From an uncultured Muribaculaceae bacterium (GTDB lineage Bacteria; Bacteroidota; Bacteroidia; Bacteroidales; Muribaculaceae), in the NCBI GenBank assembly GCA_947629175.1, contig CANRCT010000007.1:1-64000 (forward strand): a DNA stretch of 64,000 bases, in the 5' to 3' direction. Of the stretch, positions 51,491 to 61,065 are shown one piece after another (the first letter of the stretch is position 1; every line of letters begins with the position of its first letter). The notes under the pieces are model-generated. The model ran no database searches and had not been told where the DNA came from. It saw nothing but the letters and a program-made list of their open reading frames with translations. A program made the translations under genes and the position numbers.

Positions 51491-51518
51491 GCAGGTAGTG
51501 ACGTGATACATCACGTCC
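51491..51518. repeat. Diverged REP-like palindrome
   Basis: gcaggtagtgacgtgatacatcacgtcc; gacgtgat-ac-atcacgtc. Confidence 0.65.
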
Positions 51519-51582
51519 GCCTCGCATACCATTGGTATATCGGTTGTTATCTTGCGCGGCTATTGCTCTATGCCACAAAATA

Positions 51583-51622
51583 AAACGCTGTGACAAAACA
51601 CCATTATCTTGTCACAGCGTTT
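51583..51622 (-). terminator. trpS terminator
   Basis: aaacgctgtgacaa/ttgtcacagcgttt perfect 14-bp arms. Confidence 0.85.
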
Positions 51623-51664
51623 GCTATGAGGATTTTTTCCGGGGAAAGAGTAAATCCTTTGGTA

Positions 51665-52732
51665 TCAGTAGAAGCGGCGGATGCCCATCACCTGGCGCAC
51701 TTCGGCGAGGGTGCGCGATGCGCGCTCGCGGGCTATCTCGGCTCCGCGGCGGAGTACGCGTCCGATCGTGGCGTCATCGCCCTGCAGGTCGAGGATCCGC
51801 TCGCGGATGGGGAGGGTGATGGCGAGGATGTCGTCGGCAAGCTGCTTCTTTAGATCGCCGTAGCGTATGGAGCAGTCGGCATAGGCGTCGCGGAAATGCT
51901 TTACCACTTCAGGCTTCGATGTGAGTTCAAGCAGAGTGAAGAGATTCTCCACCGGCTGGCTGACCGGCTGGTTGGGCGTTTTCGGCCCCTCGTCGGTGAC
52001 CGCGCGCATCACCTTCTTGCGCAGCGTCTTCTCGTCGTCGATGAGATAGATGCAGTTGCCCTCGCTCTTGCCCATCTTGCCGGAGCCGTCGAGCCCGGGC
52101 ACTTTCACCGGCTTGCCGCCGAAGTCGAAGTTGGTGGGCTCGGGGAAGAGATCAACGCCGTAGAAGGAGTTGAAGCGGCGCGCGAAGCGGCGGGTGAGCT
52201 CCAGGTGCTGCTCCTGATCCTTGCCTACGGGCACTTTGTGGGCTTTCTGTATGAGGATGTCGACGGCCATTAGCGTCGGGTAGGTGAGCAGGCCGGCGTT
52301 GACGCGCTTGTTGGAGTCGTTGCCTATGATCTGGCGCTCGATATTGTCATCGTCGGTCTCGTCGACCTTTATGCCGAGCTGTTTGCGGGCCTTGTCCTTG
52401 AAGGAGGCTGTACGCATGAGCTCTCCTATGCCCACATGCATGTTGAGCAGCAGATACATCTCGGAGATCTCGGGGACGTCGCTCTGCACAAACAGCGTGG
52501 ATTCTTCGGGATCGAGTCCGGCAGCGAGATATTCAGCCACGATGGAGCGCACGTTGCGGTGGAGCTGCTCGGGGTCGGGGTTGGTAGTGAGCGCGTGGAG
52601 GTCGGCCACGAAGTAGAGGCAGTCGTAGTCGCGCTGCATCCTGACGAATTTGCTGAGTGCGCCGAAGTAGTTGCCCAGGTGAAGATTTCCTGTGGCGCGG
52701 ATGCCGCTCAGCACTGTTTCTTTTCCATTCAT
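51665..52732 (-). CDS. trpS: Tryptophanyl-tRNA synthetase
   Basis: SGIRATGNLHLGNYFGAL; GKMGKSEGNCIYL. Confidence 0.95.
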   Translation of the reverse strand: MNGKETVLSGIRATGNLHLGNYFGALSKFVRMQRDYDCLYFVADLHALTTNPDPEQLHRNVRSIVAEYLAAGLDPEESTLFVQSDVPEISEMYLLLNMHVGIGELMRTASFKDKARKQLGIKVDETDDDNIERQIIGNDSNKRVNAGLLTYPTLMAVDILIQKAHKVPVGKDQEQHLELTRRFARRFNSFYGVDLFPEPTNFDFGGKPVKVPGLDGSGKMGKSEGNCIYLIDDEKTLRKKVMRAVTDEGPKTPNQPVSQPVENLFTLLELTSKPEVVKHFRDAYADCSIRYGDLKKQLADDILAITLPIRERILDLQGDDATIGRVLRRGAEIARERASRTLAEVRQVMGIRRFY

Positions 52733-52812
52733 ATTCTTTGCGGGATAGTTTCCGTAGGTTTTTATAGCGCAAAATTACTTATTTTCCACTGGATTTCAAA
52801 ACGCCGAAAAAT

Positions 52813-52857
52813 GAGCGGTGGCGACCAATGCCAGCTTTCGCTGACCTGGCCGCCACC
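52813..52857 (-). terminator. tonB terminator hairpin
   Basis: ggtggcgaccaatgccag...ctgacctggccgccacc. Confidence 0.75.
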
Positions 52858-52894
52858 GGCGGATAGTTTCAGTTTAAGTAGGTGTCGTGCCTGA

Positions 52895-53743
52895 TTACTG
52901 GTTGGCAAGCTTGAATCTGACAGGAACGGTGTACCACACGTTCACGTTGTGTCCGTTCATCTTACCGGGAATCCAGTTAGGCATCTTGCTTACCACTCTC
53001 ACGGCCTCCTTGTCGAGCTCGGGATCTTTGGAGCGCATCACGTGTACCTTGTCGACCTTGCCGTCCTTGCGGACAACGAAGCGAACATGCACAGTGCCCT
53101 CAATGCCCTGCTCCGAAGCGATGGGAGGATAGTTAAGGTTCTTGCTGAGCCATTCCTTGAGGGCCTTGGGGCCGCCGGGGAACTGAGGATCCTGCTCCAC
53201 GGCGTCAAACACATGCTCCTCTTTAGGTTCGGTCTTCTCCTCTACTACTACAACTTCCTTGTGCTCCTGGGCGTTGATGATGTCGTCGACACCACGATCC
53301 TCGTTGACGGCGCCGATAGCACGGTCATCGTCCTTGAGTTCGTCCTGCGACTTGATCTCCTCCTTCACCTCGTCGTCCTGCACGATAAGGATCTCGGCGG
53401 CCTTGGTGGTGTTGAGGAGCTCTTCCTTGATCACCTCAGGTTTCTGTTCTTCGATACGCTGGGGCTCCTCTTCCTCGGGCTCCTCCTCTACCTCCTCGGT
53501 GATCATCTCTGCCATGGCCTGCTCGATAGCGTCTTCAGGACGGGCCTCGGCCGACTTGATTACCGTATTGACAAGGAATGCGAGTGCGAAGAGTATAGCG
53601 ATCACTATGACGATCACGATCATAGCGCGGTTGTGACGGCTTACAGATCCCTTGCGGAGCTGATAAGCGCCGAAATCTTTGTTTTTGCCTTCAAAGATTA
53701 TGTCGCGCCATTCTTTTGATGAAAGATCTACATCTTTTGCCAT
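52895..53743 (-). CDS. tonB: Energy transducer TonB
   Basis: Single TM, E/P/K-rich linker, FPGGPKALKEWLSKNLNYPPIASEQGIEGTVHVRFVV. Confidence 0.92.
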   Translation of the reverse strand: MAKDVDLSSKEWRDIIFEGKNKDFGAYQLRKGSVSRHNRAMIVIVIVIAILFALAFLVNTVIKSAEARPEDAIEQAMAEMITEEVEEEPEEEEPQRIEEQKPEVIKEELLNTTKAAEILIVQDDEVKEEIKSQDELKDDDRAIGAVNEDRGVDDIINAQEHKEVVVVEEKTEPKEEHVFDAVEQDPQFPGGPKALKEWLSKNLNYPPIASEQGIEGTVHVRFVVRKDGKVDKVHVMRSKDPELDKEAVRVVSKMPNWIPGKMNGHNVNVWYTVPVRFKLANQ

Positions 53744-53779
53744 GTCTTTTCAGCTTTAGGGGTTAATATAAATCGTTCA

Positions 53780-54526
53780 TCAGTTATTGCCATGTTTACG
53801 CACGTAAGCTTCGATCATCAACGAGTCGTTGTGGTTGATGTTGTCGATCTGGTAGCGCGAAATCTGGTTGATCTGCATTTCGTCGAGCGCGCTGATCAGG
53901 CTCTCCCACGAAGCCTCGGGTGTGGCCTTGATCACTACTACCGGGCGGGTTAGAGTGGAGTCGTTGCGGATCTCCTTGGCCTTTGCCTGATAGATGGAGT
54001 CGTTCTTATCCTTGTTGGGCGAGAACTCCTTGTTGCGCCATTTCACCTTGAGGTCGTCGATTTTGGCGAGTACCTGCTTGTTGCGGTCGTGGAGAATCTT
54101 GCGTATGCCTCTCTGGGTGGAGCCTTCGTTGCCGAGGAACACTTCTCTTTCGAGGTTGGAGTCCTCAAGCACGCCGTCGTTGTTGTCGTCGACGAGCATG
54201 GGCTGTCCGGTGAAGTAATACACAATGTTCTTGGAGCGTCCGTCATCGTCTTTCTTGATGTCGCCGTTTTCCTTGCGGTCAGTCGAGACGATGAGGGTTA
54301 TAGCCTCTGATTCTTTAGCTTTGTTCATCTGCTCCTGCTCTACCTTCTCGTTGGTCGGGAGGGTGATCTGGAGGGTCTGCGACTTGATCATCGTGGTGCA
54401 GAGCATGAAGAACGTAATCAGAAGCATGTTCATGTCGACCATCGGGGTGAAGTCGACGTGGATCTGCATCTTCTTCTGGGCGCCTTTTTTCTTTTTGCCC
54501 TTGTCTGATTGTTCGATCTGTGCCAT
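53780..54526 (-). CDS. exbD: ExbD/TolR biopolymer transport protein
   Basis: IHVDFTPMVDMNMLLITFFMLCTTM. Confidence 0.9.
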   Translation of the reverse strand: MAQIEQSDKGKKKKGAQKKMQIHVDFTPMVDMNMLLITFFMLCTTMIKSQTLQITLPTNEKVEQEQMNKAKESEAITLIVSTDRKENGDIKKDDDGRSKNIVYYFTGQPMLVDDNNDGVLEDSNLEREVFLGNEGSTQRGIRKILHDRNKQVLAKIDDLKVKWRNKEFSPNKDKNDSIYQAKAKEIRNDSTLTRPVVVIKATPEASWESLISALDEMQINQISRYQIDNINHNDSLMIEAYVRKHGNN

Positions 54527-54532
54527 AATGAA

Positions 54533-55252
54533 TTAGTCTTGCTCAGTTTTTAACGCAGTCATCAAGCTGAAGCGGTTCATTTTCAGAGTCTGGAGGTTGT
54601 CGAGCACGTGGTGAACGGTCGAGTAGGGCGTGGTCTGGTCGGCTTTGACGGCAATGCCTTCGCCTTTTTTCATGGCGCTCTGCAGATTGTCGTTGCCTGA
54701 CGAATAGATGGCACGCATCCAGATCTGGAACTCGTTGGGCTTGGTAAGGTCCTTGTTGTCATCGATGGGTATGCCCACGTCGGCGCGGCTCATATCGGAG
54801 ATGACTTTGTCTTGGTCGGTCTGTGACATTCTCAGGAACGTCGGCAGGGCCTGGAACGGTACTCCAAACATGTTGATTTTGGAGAATGCGTTGGCGTCCG
54901 CCTCGGTCAGTTCCACTTTCTTGTTGGGATGGAGCTTGTTGTACTCGCTGACAGCTTTTGTCAGGATCTCCTTGCGGATGGGCTCCGAACCCCATTCGCC
55001 GTCGGCCACGTTGGGGTCGGCCTCACCGGCGATTGAGATGAACACTTTGCCTTCGGGTGAGATGAGCACCTGCGCCAGGTTGGCGGTGGGCACCTTCATC
55101 TCAGATACCGACGACGGCGTGATTACCGTGACGGGCTCTTTCTGAAGGAAAGTAGAGGTCAACATGAAGAAAGTAAGCAAAAGAACAGTCACGTCACTCA
55201 TCGCCGTCATGTCGATGAGGGTACTCTTTCTTTTAATTTTTACTTTTCCCAT
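54533..55252 (-). CDS. exbD: ExbD/TolR biopolymer transport protein
   Basis: RKSTLIDMTAMSDVTVLLLTFFMLTSTF. Confidence 0.9.
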   Translation of the reverse strand: MGKVKIKRKSTLIDMTAMSDVTVLLLTFFMLTSTFLQKEPVTVITPSSVSEMKVPTANLAQVLISPEGKVFISIAGEADPNVADGEWGSEPIRKEILTKAVSEYNKLHPNKKVELTEADANAFSKINMFGVPFQALPTFLRMSQTDQDKVISDMSRADVGIPIDDNKDLTKPNEFQIWMRAIYSSGNDNLQSAMKKGEGIAVKADQTTPYSTVHHVLDNLQTLKMNRFSLMTALKTEQD

Positions 55253-55298
55253 ATTACGATTTTAAGGTATAGTAGTTGGATTAAAATGTAACAGGGGA

Positions 55299-56129
55299 TC
55301 AGTGAGTGGCTGCAAATGTCTGCACGATAGAGAAACCGATCTCGTCGATAGCGTAGGTCAGGTTGTCGATCTTGTTGGTGTAGAAGTTGTAGGAGATAAC
55401 GGCGAATGCACCGGTTGCGATACCGAATGCGGTGTTGATAAGAGCCTCCGAGATACCGGTCGAGAGTTCGGTCGAGTCAGGAGCGCCCGACTGTGCGAGG
55501 GCCTGGAACGACTTGATCATACCGATCACAGTACCGAGCAGTCCGACAAGTGTGCCGAGAGTGGTCATTGTGGCCACGATGGGGAGGTTCTGCTGAAGAG
55601 CCGGCATTTCGAGAGCGGTGGCCTCTTCTACTTCCTTCTGGAGAGTGGCGATCTTCTGCTCTTTGGAGAGGACGGTGTTCTTGTCCATTTCCTCATAGCG
55701 AACGAGAGCGGCCGAAACGACAGCGGCTACCGAACCCTTCTGCTTCGAGCAGAGAGCCTGTGCGCCGGCGATGTCGTTCTTGGCGAGGCAAGCCTTCACG
55801 CCAGCGACAAACTTGGTGATGTTGCCTTTGCCTTTGGCGCTCGAAAGGGCGATCCAGCGCTCTACGGAGAGGACGATAACGGTGAGGAAGAGTGTCTGAA
55901 GCACCGGCACGATCACGCCGCCCATGTAGATGGTGCCCCAGATGTCGTGGGGGTGACCGTCTTCAAAGTGCGATTCGTGGCCGAACCAGAAGATGAAGAG
56001 ACACACTGCAACGATGAAGCAGGCGATGATCACCAAGAACGCATTCTTGATACCACCAACTTTGCTACCTTCTTTTTTTGCCTGAGGCTTTGCGGCCGTT
56101 GCAGGCTGGATGGGCTTTTGAGCTTCCAT
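55299..56129 (-). CDS. exbB: MotA/TolQ/ExbB proton channel protein
   Basis: LPIVATMTTLGTLVGLLGTVIGMIKSFQALA; ISEALINTAFGIATGAFAVISYNF. Confidence 0.92.
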   Translation of the reverse strand: MEAQKPIQPATAAKPQAKKEGSKVGGIKNAFLVIIACFIVAVCLFIFWFGHESHFEDGHPHDIWGTIYMGGVIVPVLQTLFLTVIVLSVERWIALSSAKGKGNITKFVAGVKACLAKNDIAGAQALCSKQKGSVAAVVSAALVRYEEMDKNTVLSKEQKIATLQKEVEEATALEMPALQQNLPIVATMTTLGTLVGLLGTVIGMIKSFQALAQSGAPDSTELSTGISEALINTAFGIATGAFAVISYNFYTNKIDNLTYAIDEIGFSIVQTFAATH

Positions 56130-56454
56130 AATTGATAATTACTAATTTGATTTTGTTAAGGTTATAGATTGTTTTGAAGTGTCGTTGTGACGGTTGGCTT
56201 CTTGTGCTCTATCCTTGGGGATTGGGAGGCATTGCCCTCTGGCCTGTCTGCTGCACCGTTTCCCGTGGTAATAGATTGGTAAGATGCCGATGGCGTTGCG
56301 CTCGGGCGTTACGCTTTTGCAAAAGTATTATTAGTTTTTCATTCACGCAAAAAAAAAATGATTTATTTTCGATTTCGGCGTGAGGTCAGTTGTAAAATGA
56401 ATGAAATAAAGATACTTTTGGCAATAATTCATTAATGTTTCAAAAAATTTTAGG

Positions 56455-56462
56455 TAACTTTG
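56455..56462 (+). promoter_or_regulatory. nqr operon promoter -7 box
   Basis: TAACTTTG 41 nt before nqrA ATG. Confidence 0.5.
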
Positions 56463-56503
56463 CGGCAAAACCAAATGCTCCGCACGGGAGATAATGTGAA
56501 ACA

Positions 56504-57841
56504 ATGATAAACACAGTGAAACTCAAACGAGGCCTTGACCTGAGGATGGAAGGCGCTGTGGAGGCCGGCGCGCCGGTACAGGCGGTCAGCCCGGACACAG
56601 TGGCTGTATGCCCCGACGATTTCCATGGCTTTCTTCCCAAACTTCAGGTGAAAGAGGACGACGCAGTGGCGCAGGGACAGCCTCTGATGCACGACAAAAA
56701 CTGCCCGGACATAAAGCTCTGTTCGCCGGTAGCGGGGACTGTGGCCGCCGTGGTGCGCGGGGAGCGCCGCAAGATACTGCGTGTGGTGGTGAAAGCAGCC
56801 GCTGCCGCCGCTCCAGAGCCTATAGTCCGCCCCGACACGCCCGAAAGGATACGTCAGGCGATGCAGCTCACGGGATTATGGGCGGAGATGCGCCAGCGTC
56901 CGTATGACATCGTGCCGGATCCGGGAAAAACACCGCGCGACATCTTTGTCACGGCATTCGATTCGGCTCCGCTCGCCCTTCCCATGGAAAACCATCCGGC
57001 AGTCAGCCAGAAGCGTCTTGATGCAGCAGTCGAGGCGATGGCCCGGCTTACTTCAGGACATATATACATATGTACCCGGCCCGGGTTTCCCCTCAAGGTG
57101 ACCTCGCCGGCACTGCATTATGTGATCGAAGGCCCTCATCCCTCCGGAAACGCCGGCATACAGGCCGCCAATATAGCTCCGGTCAACAAGGGTGAGACCA
57201 TATGGACTCTCTCGATCGTCACTCTGTGCCGTCTGGGACAGCTCATGACCGAGGGGGTGCGCGGCTTCGAGACGCTCGTGGGCCTCTGCGGATCGGAAGT
57301 GAAGCAGCCCCACGCGATCACGACTGTCGACGGCGCCGACATAGCGCAGCTTATCGACGGACAGATCAAGGATGACGGACGCCATCACCGCATCATATCG
57401 GGCAACGTGCTGACGGGAGTGAAAGTCGATGCCGACGGATATCTCCGCTTCCCCTACAGGCAGCTCACCGTCATCCCTGAAGGCGACGATGTCGACGAAT
57501 TCATGGGCTGGGCCTCGCTGAGCCCTTCGAAAATGAGTGTCAGCCGCTCCTTCCCGTTCAGCGGTCTGAAGAAACGTTTCAGCCCCGACGCCCGCCTGCT
57601 CGGCGGCCACCGGGCCATGATAATGTCGGAGACTGCTGACAAGGTCATGCCGATGGATATCCTTCCTGAATATCTGCTCAAGGCCATTATCTCGAAGGAT
57701 ATAGACCGCATGGAGGCTCTCGGCATCTATGAGGTGGCGCCGGAGGATTTCGCTCTGGCCGAATATGTCGATCCGTCGAAGACAGAGACTCAGAAGATAG
57801 TGCGCGAGGGTCTCGATTATCTCAGAAAAGAAATTGAATAA
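56504..57841 (+). CDS. nqrA: Na+-translocating NADH-quinone reductase subunit A
   Basis: VKLKRGLDLRMEGA; position in nqrABCDEF. Confidence 0.95.
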   Translation: MINTVKLKRGLDLRMEGAVEAGAPVQAVSPDTVAVCPDDFHGFLPKLQVKEDDAVAQGQPLMHDKNCPDIKLCSPVAGTVAAVVRGERRKILRVVVKAAAAAAPEPIVRPDTPERIRQAMQLTGLWAEMRQRPYDIVPDPGKTPRDIFVTAFDSAPLALPMENHPAVSQKRLDAAVEAMARLTSGHIYICTRPGFPLKVTSPALHYVIEGPHPSGNAGIQAANIAPVNKGETIWTLSIVTLCRLGQLMTEGVRGFETLVGLCGSEVKQPHAITTVDGADIAQLIDGQIKDDGRHHRIISGNVLTGVKVDADGYLRFPYRQLTVIPEGDDVDEFMGWASLSPSKMSVSRSFPFSGLKKRFSPDARLLGGHRAMIMSETADKVMPMDILPEYLLKAIISKDIDRMEALGIYEVAPEDFALAEYVDPSKTETQKIVREGLDYLRKEIE

Positions 57842-57849
57842 GAGGCATT

Positions 57850-59061
57850 ATGTCACTGATTAAAAAATATCTCGACCGCGCCCGGCCGCATTTCCAGCCC
57901 GGAGGACGGTTTCAGGCGCTGCAAAGCGTGTTTGACGGTGTGGAGACATTCCTCTACACGCCCCGCGACACTTCGCGCAGCGGAGTGCATGTCCACGACG
58001 CTCTCGACTCCAAGAGAGTGATGATAATCGTTGTGATGGCTCTGTTGCCCTGTCTGCTCTTCGGCATGTACAACTGCGGCTACCAGAACTATCTCGGCTC
58101 GGGACACGCCGAATTCCCGTTCTGGGAGCTTATGGCCTACGGCTTCCTGGCCATACTGCCGAAGATAGTGGTCACCTATGTGGTGGGTCTGGGCATAGAG
58201 TTCGTCGTGGCGCAGTGGCGCCATGAGGAGATCCAGGAGGGTTTCCTCGTCACGGGCATACTCATCCCGCTGATCTGCCCAATAGAGACGCCGCTGTGGA
58301 TGATGGCAGTGGCGACCGCCTTCTCCGTGATATTCGTCAAGGAGGTGTTCGGCGGCACGGGCTACAATATATTCAACGTGGCCCTCGTCACCCGTGCATT
58401 CCTCTTCTTCTCCTATCCGGCCAGCATGAGCGGCGACCGGGCGTTCATCTCCTCGCAGCCGATCTGCGGCCTCGGAGGCACGGTCAACTTCGCCGACGGC
58501 ATTTCCGGCGCCACTCCTCTCGGTCAGGTAGCCACCCATGCCGGAGGCCCGCTGGAGATACACAATATCGTGGGCGATCCGGTCAGCAACTGGGATGCGT
58601 TCCTCGGGCTGATCCCCGGATCGTTCGGCGAGACGTCGACTCTCTGCATATTCATCGGAGCGGCGCTGCTGCTCCTCACCGGCATCGCCAGCTGGAAAGT
58701 GATGCTGAGCGTGTTTGCCGGCGGACTGCTGATGGGACTCACTGTCCACGTGTTCCAGAATTCCGACTATCCGGCCTCGATGCTGACCCCCTGGCAGCAG
58801 ATAATCTACGGCGGTTTCGCTTTCGCGGCCGTATTCATGGCCACTGATCCGGTGACAGCCGCACGCACAGGTGTCGGCAAGTATATCTACGGTCTGCTCG
58901 TGGGTGTCATAGCCGTCATCATCCGCACCTACAACAACGGATATCCCGAGGGCGCCATGCTCGCCGTGCTGCTCATGAACGCCCTCGCTCCGCTCATCGA
59001 CTGGTGCGTGGTACAGGCCAATATCAACCGTCGTCTCAACCGTGTAAAAGCCAAGTCATGA
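57850..59061 (+). CDS. nqrB: Na+-translocating NADH-quinone reductase subunit B
   Basis: NqrB-like TM protein; DGISGATPLGQV FMN-attachment-like motif. Confidence 0.95.
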   Translation: MSLIKKYLDRARPHFQPGGRFQALQSVFDGVETFLYTPRDTSRSGVHVHDALDSKRVMIIVVMALLPCLLFGMYNCGYQNYLGSGHAEFPFWELMAYGFLAILPKIVVTYVVGLGIEFVVAQWRHEEIQEGFLVTGILIPLICPIETPLWMMAVATAFSVIFVKEVFGGTGYNIFNVALVTRAFLFFSYPASMSGDRAFISSQPICGLGGTVNFADGISGATPLGQVATHAGGPLEIHNIVGDPVSNWDAFLGLIPGSFGETSTLCIFIGAALLLLTGIASWKVMLSVFAGGLLMGLTVHVFQNSDYPASMLTPWQQIIYGGFAFAAVFMATDPVTAARTGVGKYIYGLLVGVIAVIIRTYNNGYPEGAMLAVLLMNALAPLIDWCVVQANINRRLNRVKAKS

Positions 59062-59774
59062 CCATCAATAAGCAAAGCAATCTGTATACGATAATTTATA
59101 TCGCTGTACTCGCCGTAGTGGTGGGAGCGGCTCTCGCCACGACAGCTCTGTCGCTCCACGACCGCCAGCAGCAGAACGCCGACCGCGACAAAATGCGTCA
59201 GATTCTCGCGGCGGCCCGTATAACTACCGTCTCCGACAGCATTATCGCCACGTATGACCGCGACATAGTGGAAACCTACATAGTCGATGCCGAAGGGAAC
59301 CGCGTTGAGGGCGATGCGTTTGCTGTCGATGTCGACGCGCAGACCAAGCTTCCGGCCCTACGCCGACAGCTTCCGGTGTTCGTCTGCCGGGCGTCGGACG
59401 GAGAGCTGAAATACATTCTGCCGGTATATGGCTCCGGACTGTGGGGGCCGATATGGGGATACGTGGCATTCGATGCCGACGGCTCCACTATCTACGGCGC
59501 CTACTTCGCCCACAAAGGTGAGACTCCCGGACTCGGAGCCGAGATCGAGAAGCCCGCGTTCAGCAACGAGTTCATAGGCAAGACGGTGTTCAAACAGGGC
59601 GTCTTCATGCCTGTCGCTGTAGTGAAGGCGGGGCAGAAGCCTTCGGGCGATGAAGATTACGTCGACGGCATTTCCGGTGGCACCATCACTTCAAAAGGAG
59701 TGAGCGCGATGCTCTCCGACTGCCTGACACCTTATGCAGCATTTTTGAAGAACCTCAGTCAGAAATCCAATTAA
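59058..59774 (+). CDS. nqrC: Na+-translocating NADH-quinone reductase subunit C
   Basis: VDGISGGTITSKGVSAMLSDCL; ATGA overlap with nqrB. Confidence 0.95.
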   Translation: MTINKQSNLYTIIYIAVLAVVVGAALATTALSLHDRQQQNADRDKMRQILAAARITTVSDSIIATYDRDIVETYIVDAEGNRVEGDAFAVDVDAQTKLPALRRQLPVFVCRASDGELKYILPVYGSGLWGPIWGYVAFDADGSTIYGAYFAHKGETPGLGAEIEKPAFSNEFIGKTVFKQGVFMPVAVVKAGQKPSGDEDYVDGISGGTITSKGVSAMLSDCLTPYAAFLKNLSQKSN

Positions 59775-59778
59775 AGCC

Positions 59779-60405
59779 ATGGCAGAGAAAATCGACAACA
59801 GGAGCGTCTTTTTCAACCCCTTCTCTAAAAACAACCCGGTGGTGGTGCAGGTGCTCGGCATCTGCTCCGTGCTTGCCGTCACCGTCAAGCTTGAGCCGGC
59901 TCTCGTGATGGGCATGTCGGTAATAGCGGTGCTGGCGTTTTCAAATGTCATCATATCGCTGATCCGCAATACTATTCCCACCAATATCCGTATCATCGTG
60001 CAGCTTGTGGTAGTGGCCGGCCTCGTAGTGATCGTCGACCAGCTCCTTCAGGCATATGCCTACGATGTCAGCAAGCAGCTGTCGGTGTTTATCGGACTTA
60101 TCATCACGAACTGCATTCTGATGGGGCGCCTTGAGGCGTTCGCCATGGCCAACCGTCCGTGGCCATCGCTGCTCGACGGCATAGGCAACGGCATAGGCTA
60201 CGCTCTGGTACTTGTCATAGTGGGATTCTTCCGCGAGCTGCTCGGAAGCGGTACGCTGCTCGGACTTACTGTCGTGCCGCAGAGTTTCTACGACGCGGGG
60301 TATGTCAACAACGGTCTGATGATCCTCCCTCCGATGGCCCTCATCGTGGTAGCGTGCATCATCTGGGTGCAGCGTTCGCGCAATAAAGACCTGCAGGAAC
60401 ACTGA
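59779..60405 (+). CDS. nqrD: Na+-translocating NADH-quinone reductase subunit D
   Basis: NqrD/RnfE family multi-TM, GRLEAFAMANRPWPSLLDGIGNGIGYA. Confidence 0.95.
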   Translation: MAEKIDNRSVFFNPFSKNNPVVVQVLGICSVLAVTVKLEPALVMGMSVIAVLAFSNVIISLIRNTIPTNIRIIVQLVVVAGLVVIVDQLLQAYAYDVSKQLSVFIGLIITNCILMGRLEAFAMANRPWPSLLDGIGNGIGYALVLVIVGFFRELLGSGTLLGLTVVPQSFYDAGYVNNGLMILPPMALIVVACIIWVQRSRNKDLQEH

Positions 60406-60441
60406 ACGCCAACACCATCGAAACACTACAATCACTAAGGT

Positions 60442-61059
60442 ATGGAAAATCTGAATCTGTTCATACGCTCGATTTTCGTCGACAACATGATATTCGCCTA
60501 CTTCCTGGGCATGTGCTCGTTTCTGGCGGTGTCGAAAAATGTCAAGACGGCATTCGGTCTCGGTGTGGCCGTAACGTTCATGCTCGTCATCACTCTTCCG
60601 GTCAACTGGCTGCTTCAGACTTACGTGCTGAGTCCCGGCGCCCTGTCGTGGCTCGGCGAGGAGTATGCTTCGGTCGACCTCTCGTTTCTCTCGCTGATAA
60701 TGTTTATCGCCGTCATCGCCTCCATGACGCAGCTCGTGGAGATGGCGGTGGAAAAATACAGCCCGTCGCTCTATGCCTCTCTGGGAATATTCCTGCCGCT
60801 GATCGCCGTAAACTGTGCGATACTCGGCGGCTCGCTCTTCATGCAGCAGCGGGGCTTCGGCTCATTCTGGACAGCCACATGCGCCGGAGCCGGATGGGGA
60901 CTCGGATGGCTGCTCGCCATCACGGCCGTGGCGGCCATACGCGAGCGTATAGCCAGCTACTCCAATGTGCCCGCTCCGCTCCGCGGCATAGGCATCACTT
61001 TCATAGTCACCGCCCTGATGGGTATAGCCTTCATGTCGTTCCTCGGCATTAAAATCTGA
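60442..61059 (+). CDS. nqrE: Na+-translocating NADH-quinone reductase subunit E
   Basis: LFIRSIFVDNMIFAYFLGMCSFLAVSK. Confidence 0.95.
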   Translation: MENLNLFIRSIFVDNMIFAYFLGMCSFLAVSKNVKTAFGLGVAVTFMLVITLPVNWLLQTYVLSPGALSWLGEEYASVDLSFLSLIMFIAVIASMTQLVEMAVEKYSPSLYASLGIFLPLIAVNCAILGGSLFMQQRGFGSFWTATCAGAGWGLGWLLAITAVAAIRERIASYSNVPAPLRGIGITFIVTALMGIAFMSFLGIKI

Positions 61060-61065
61060 AGTGTC

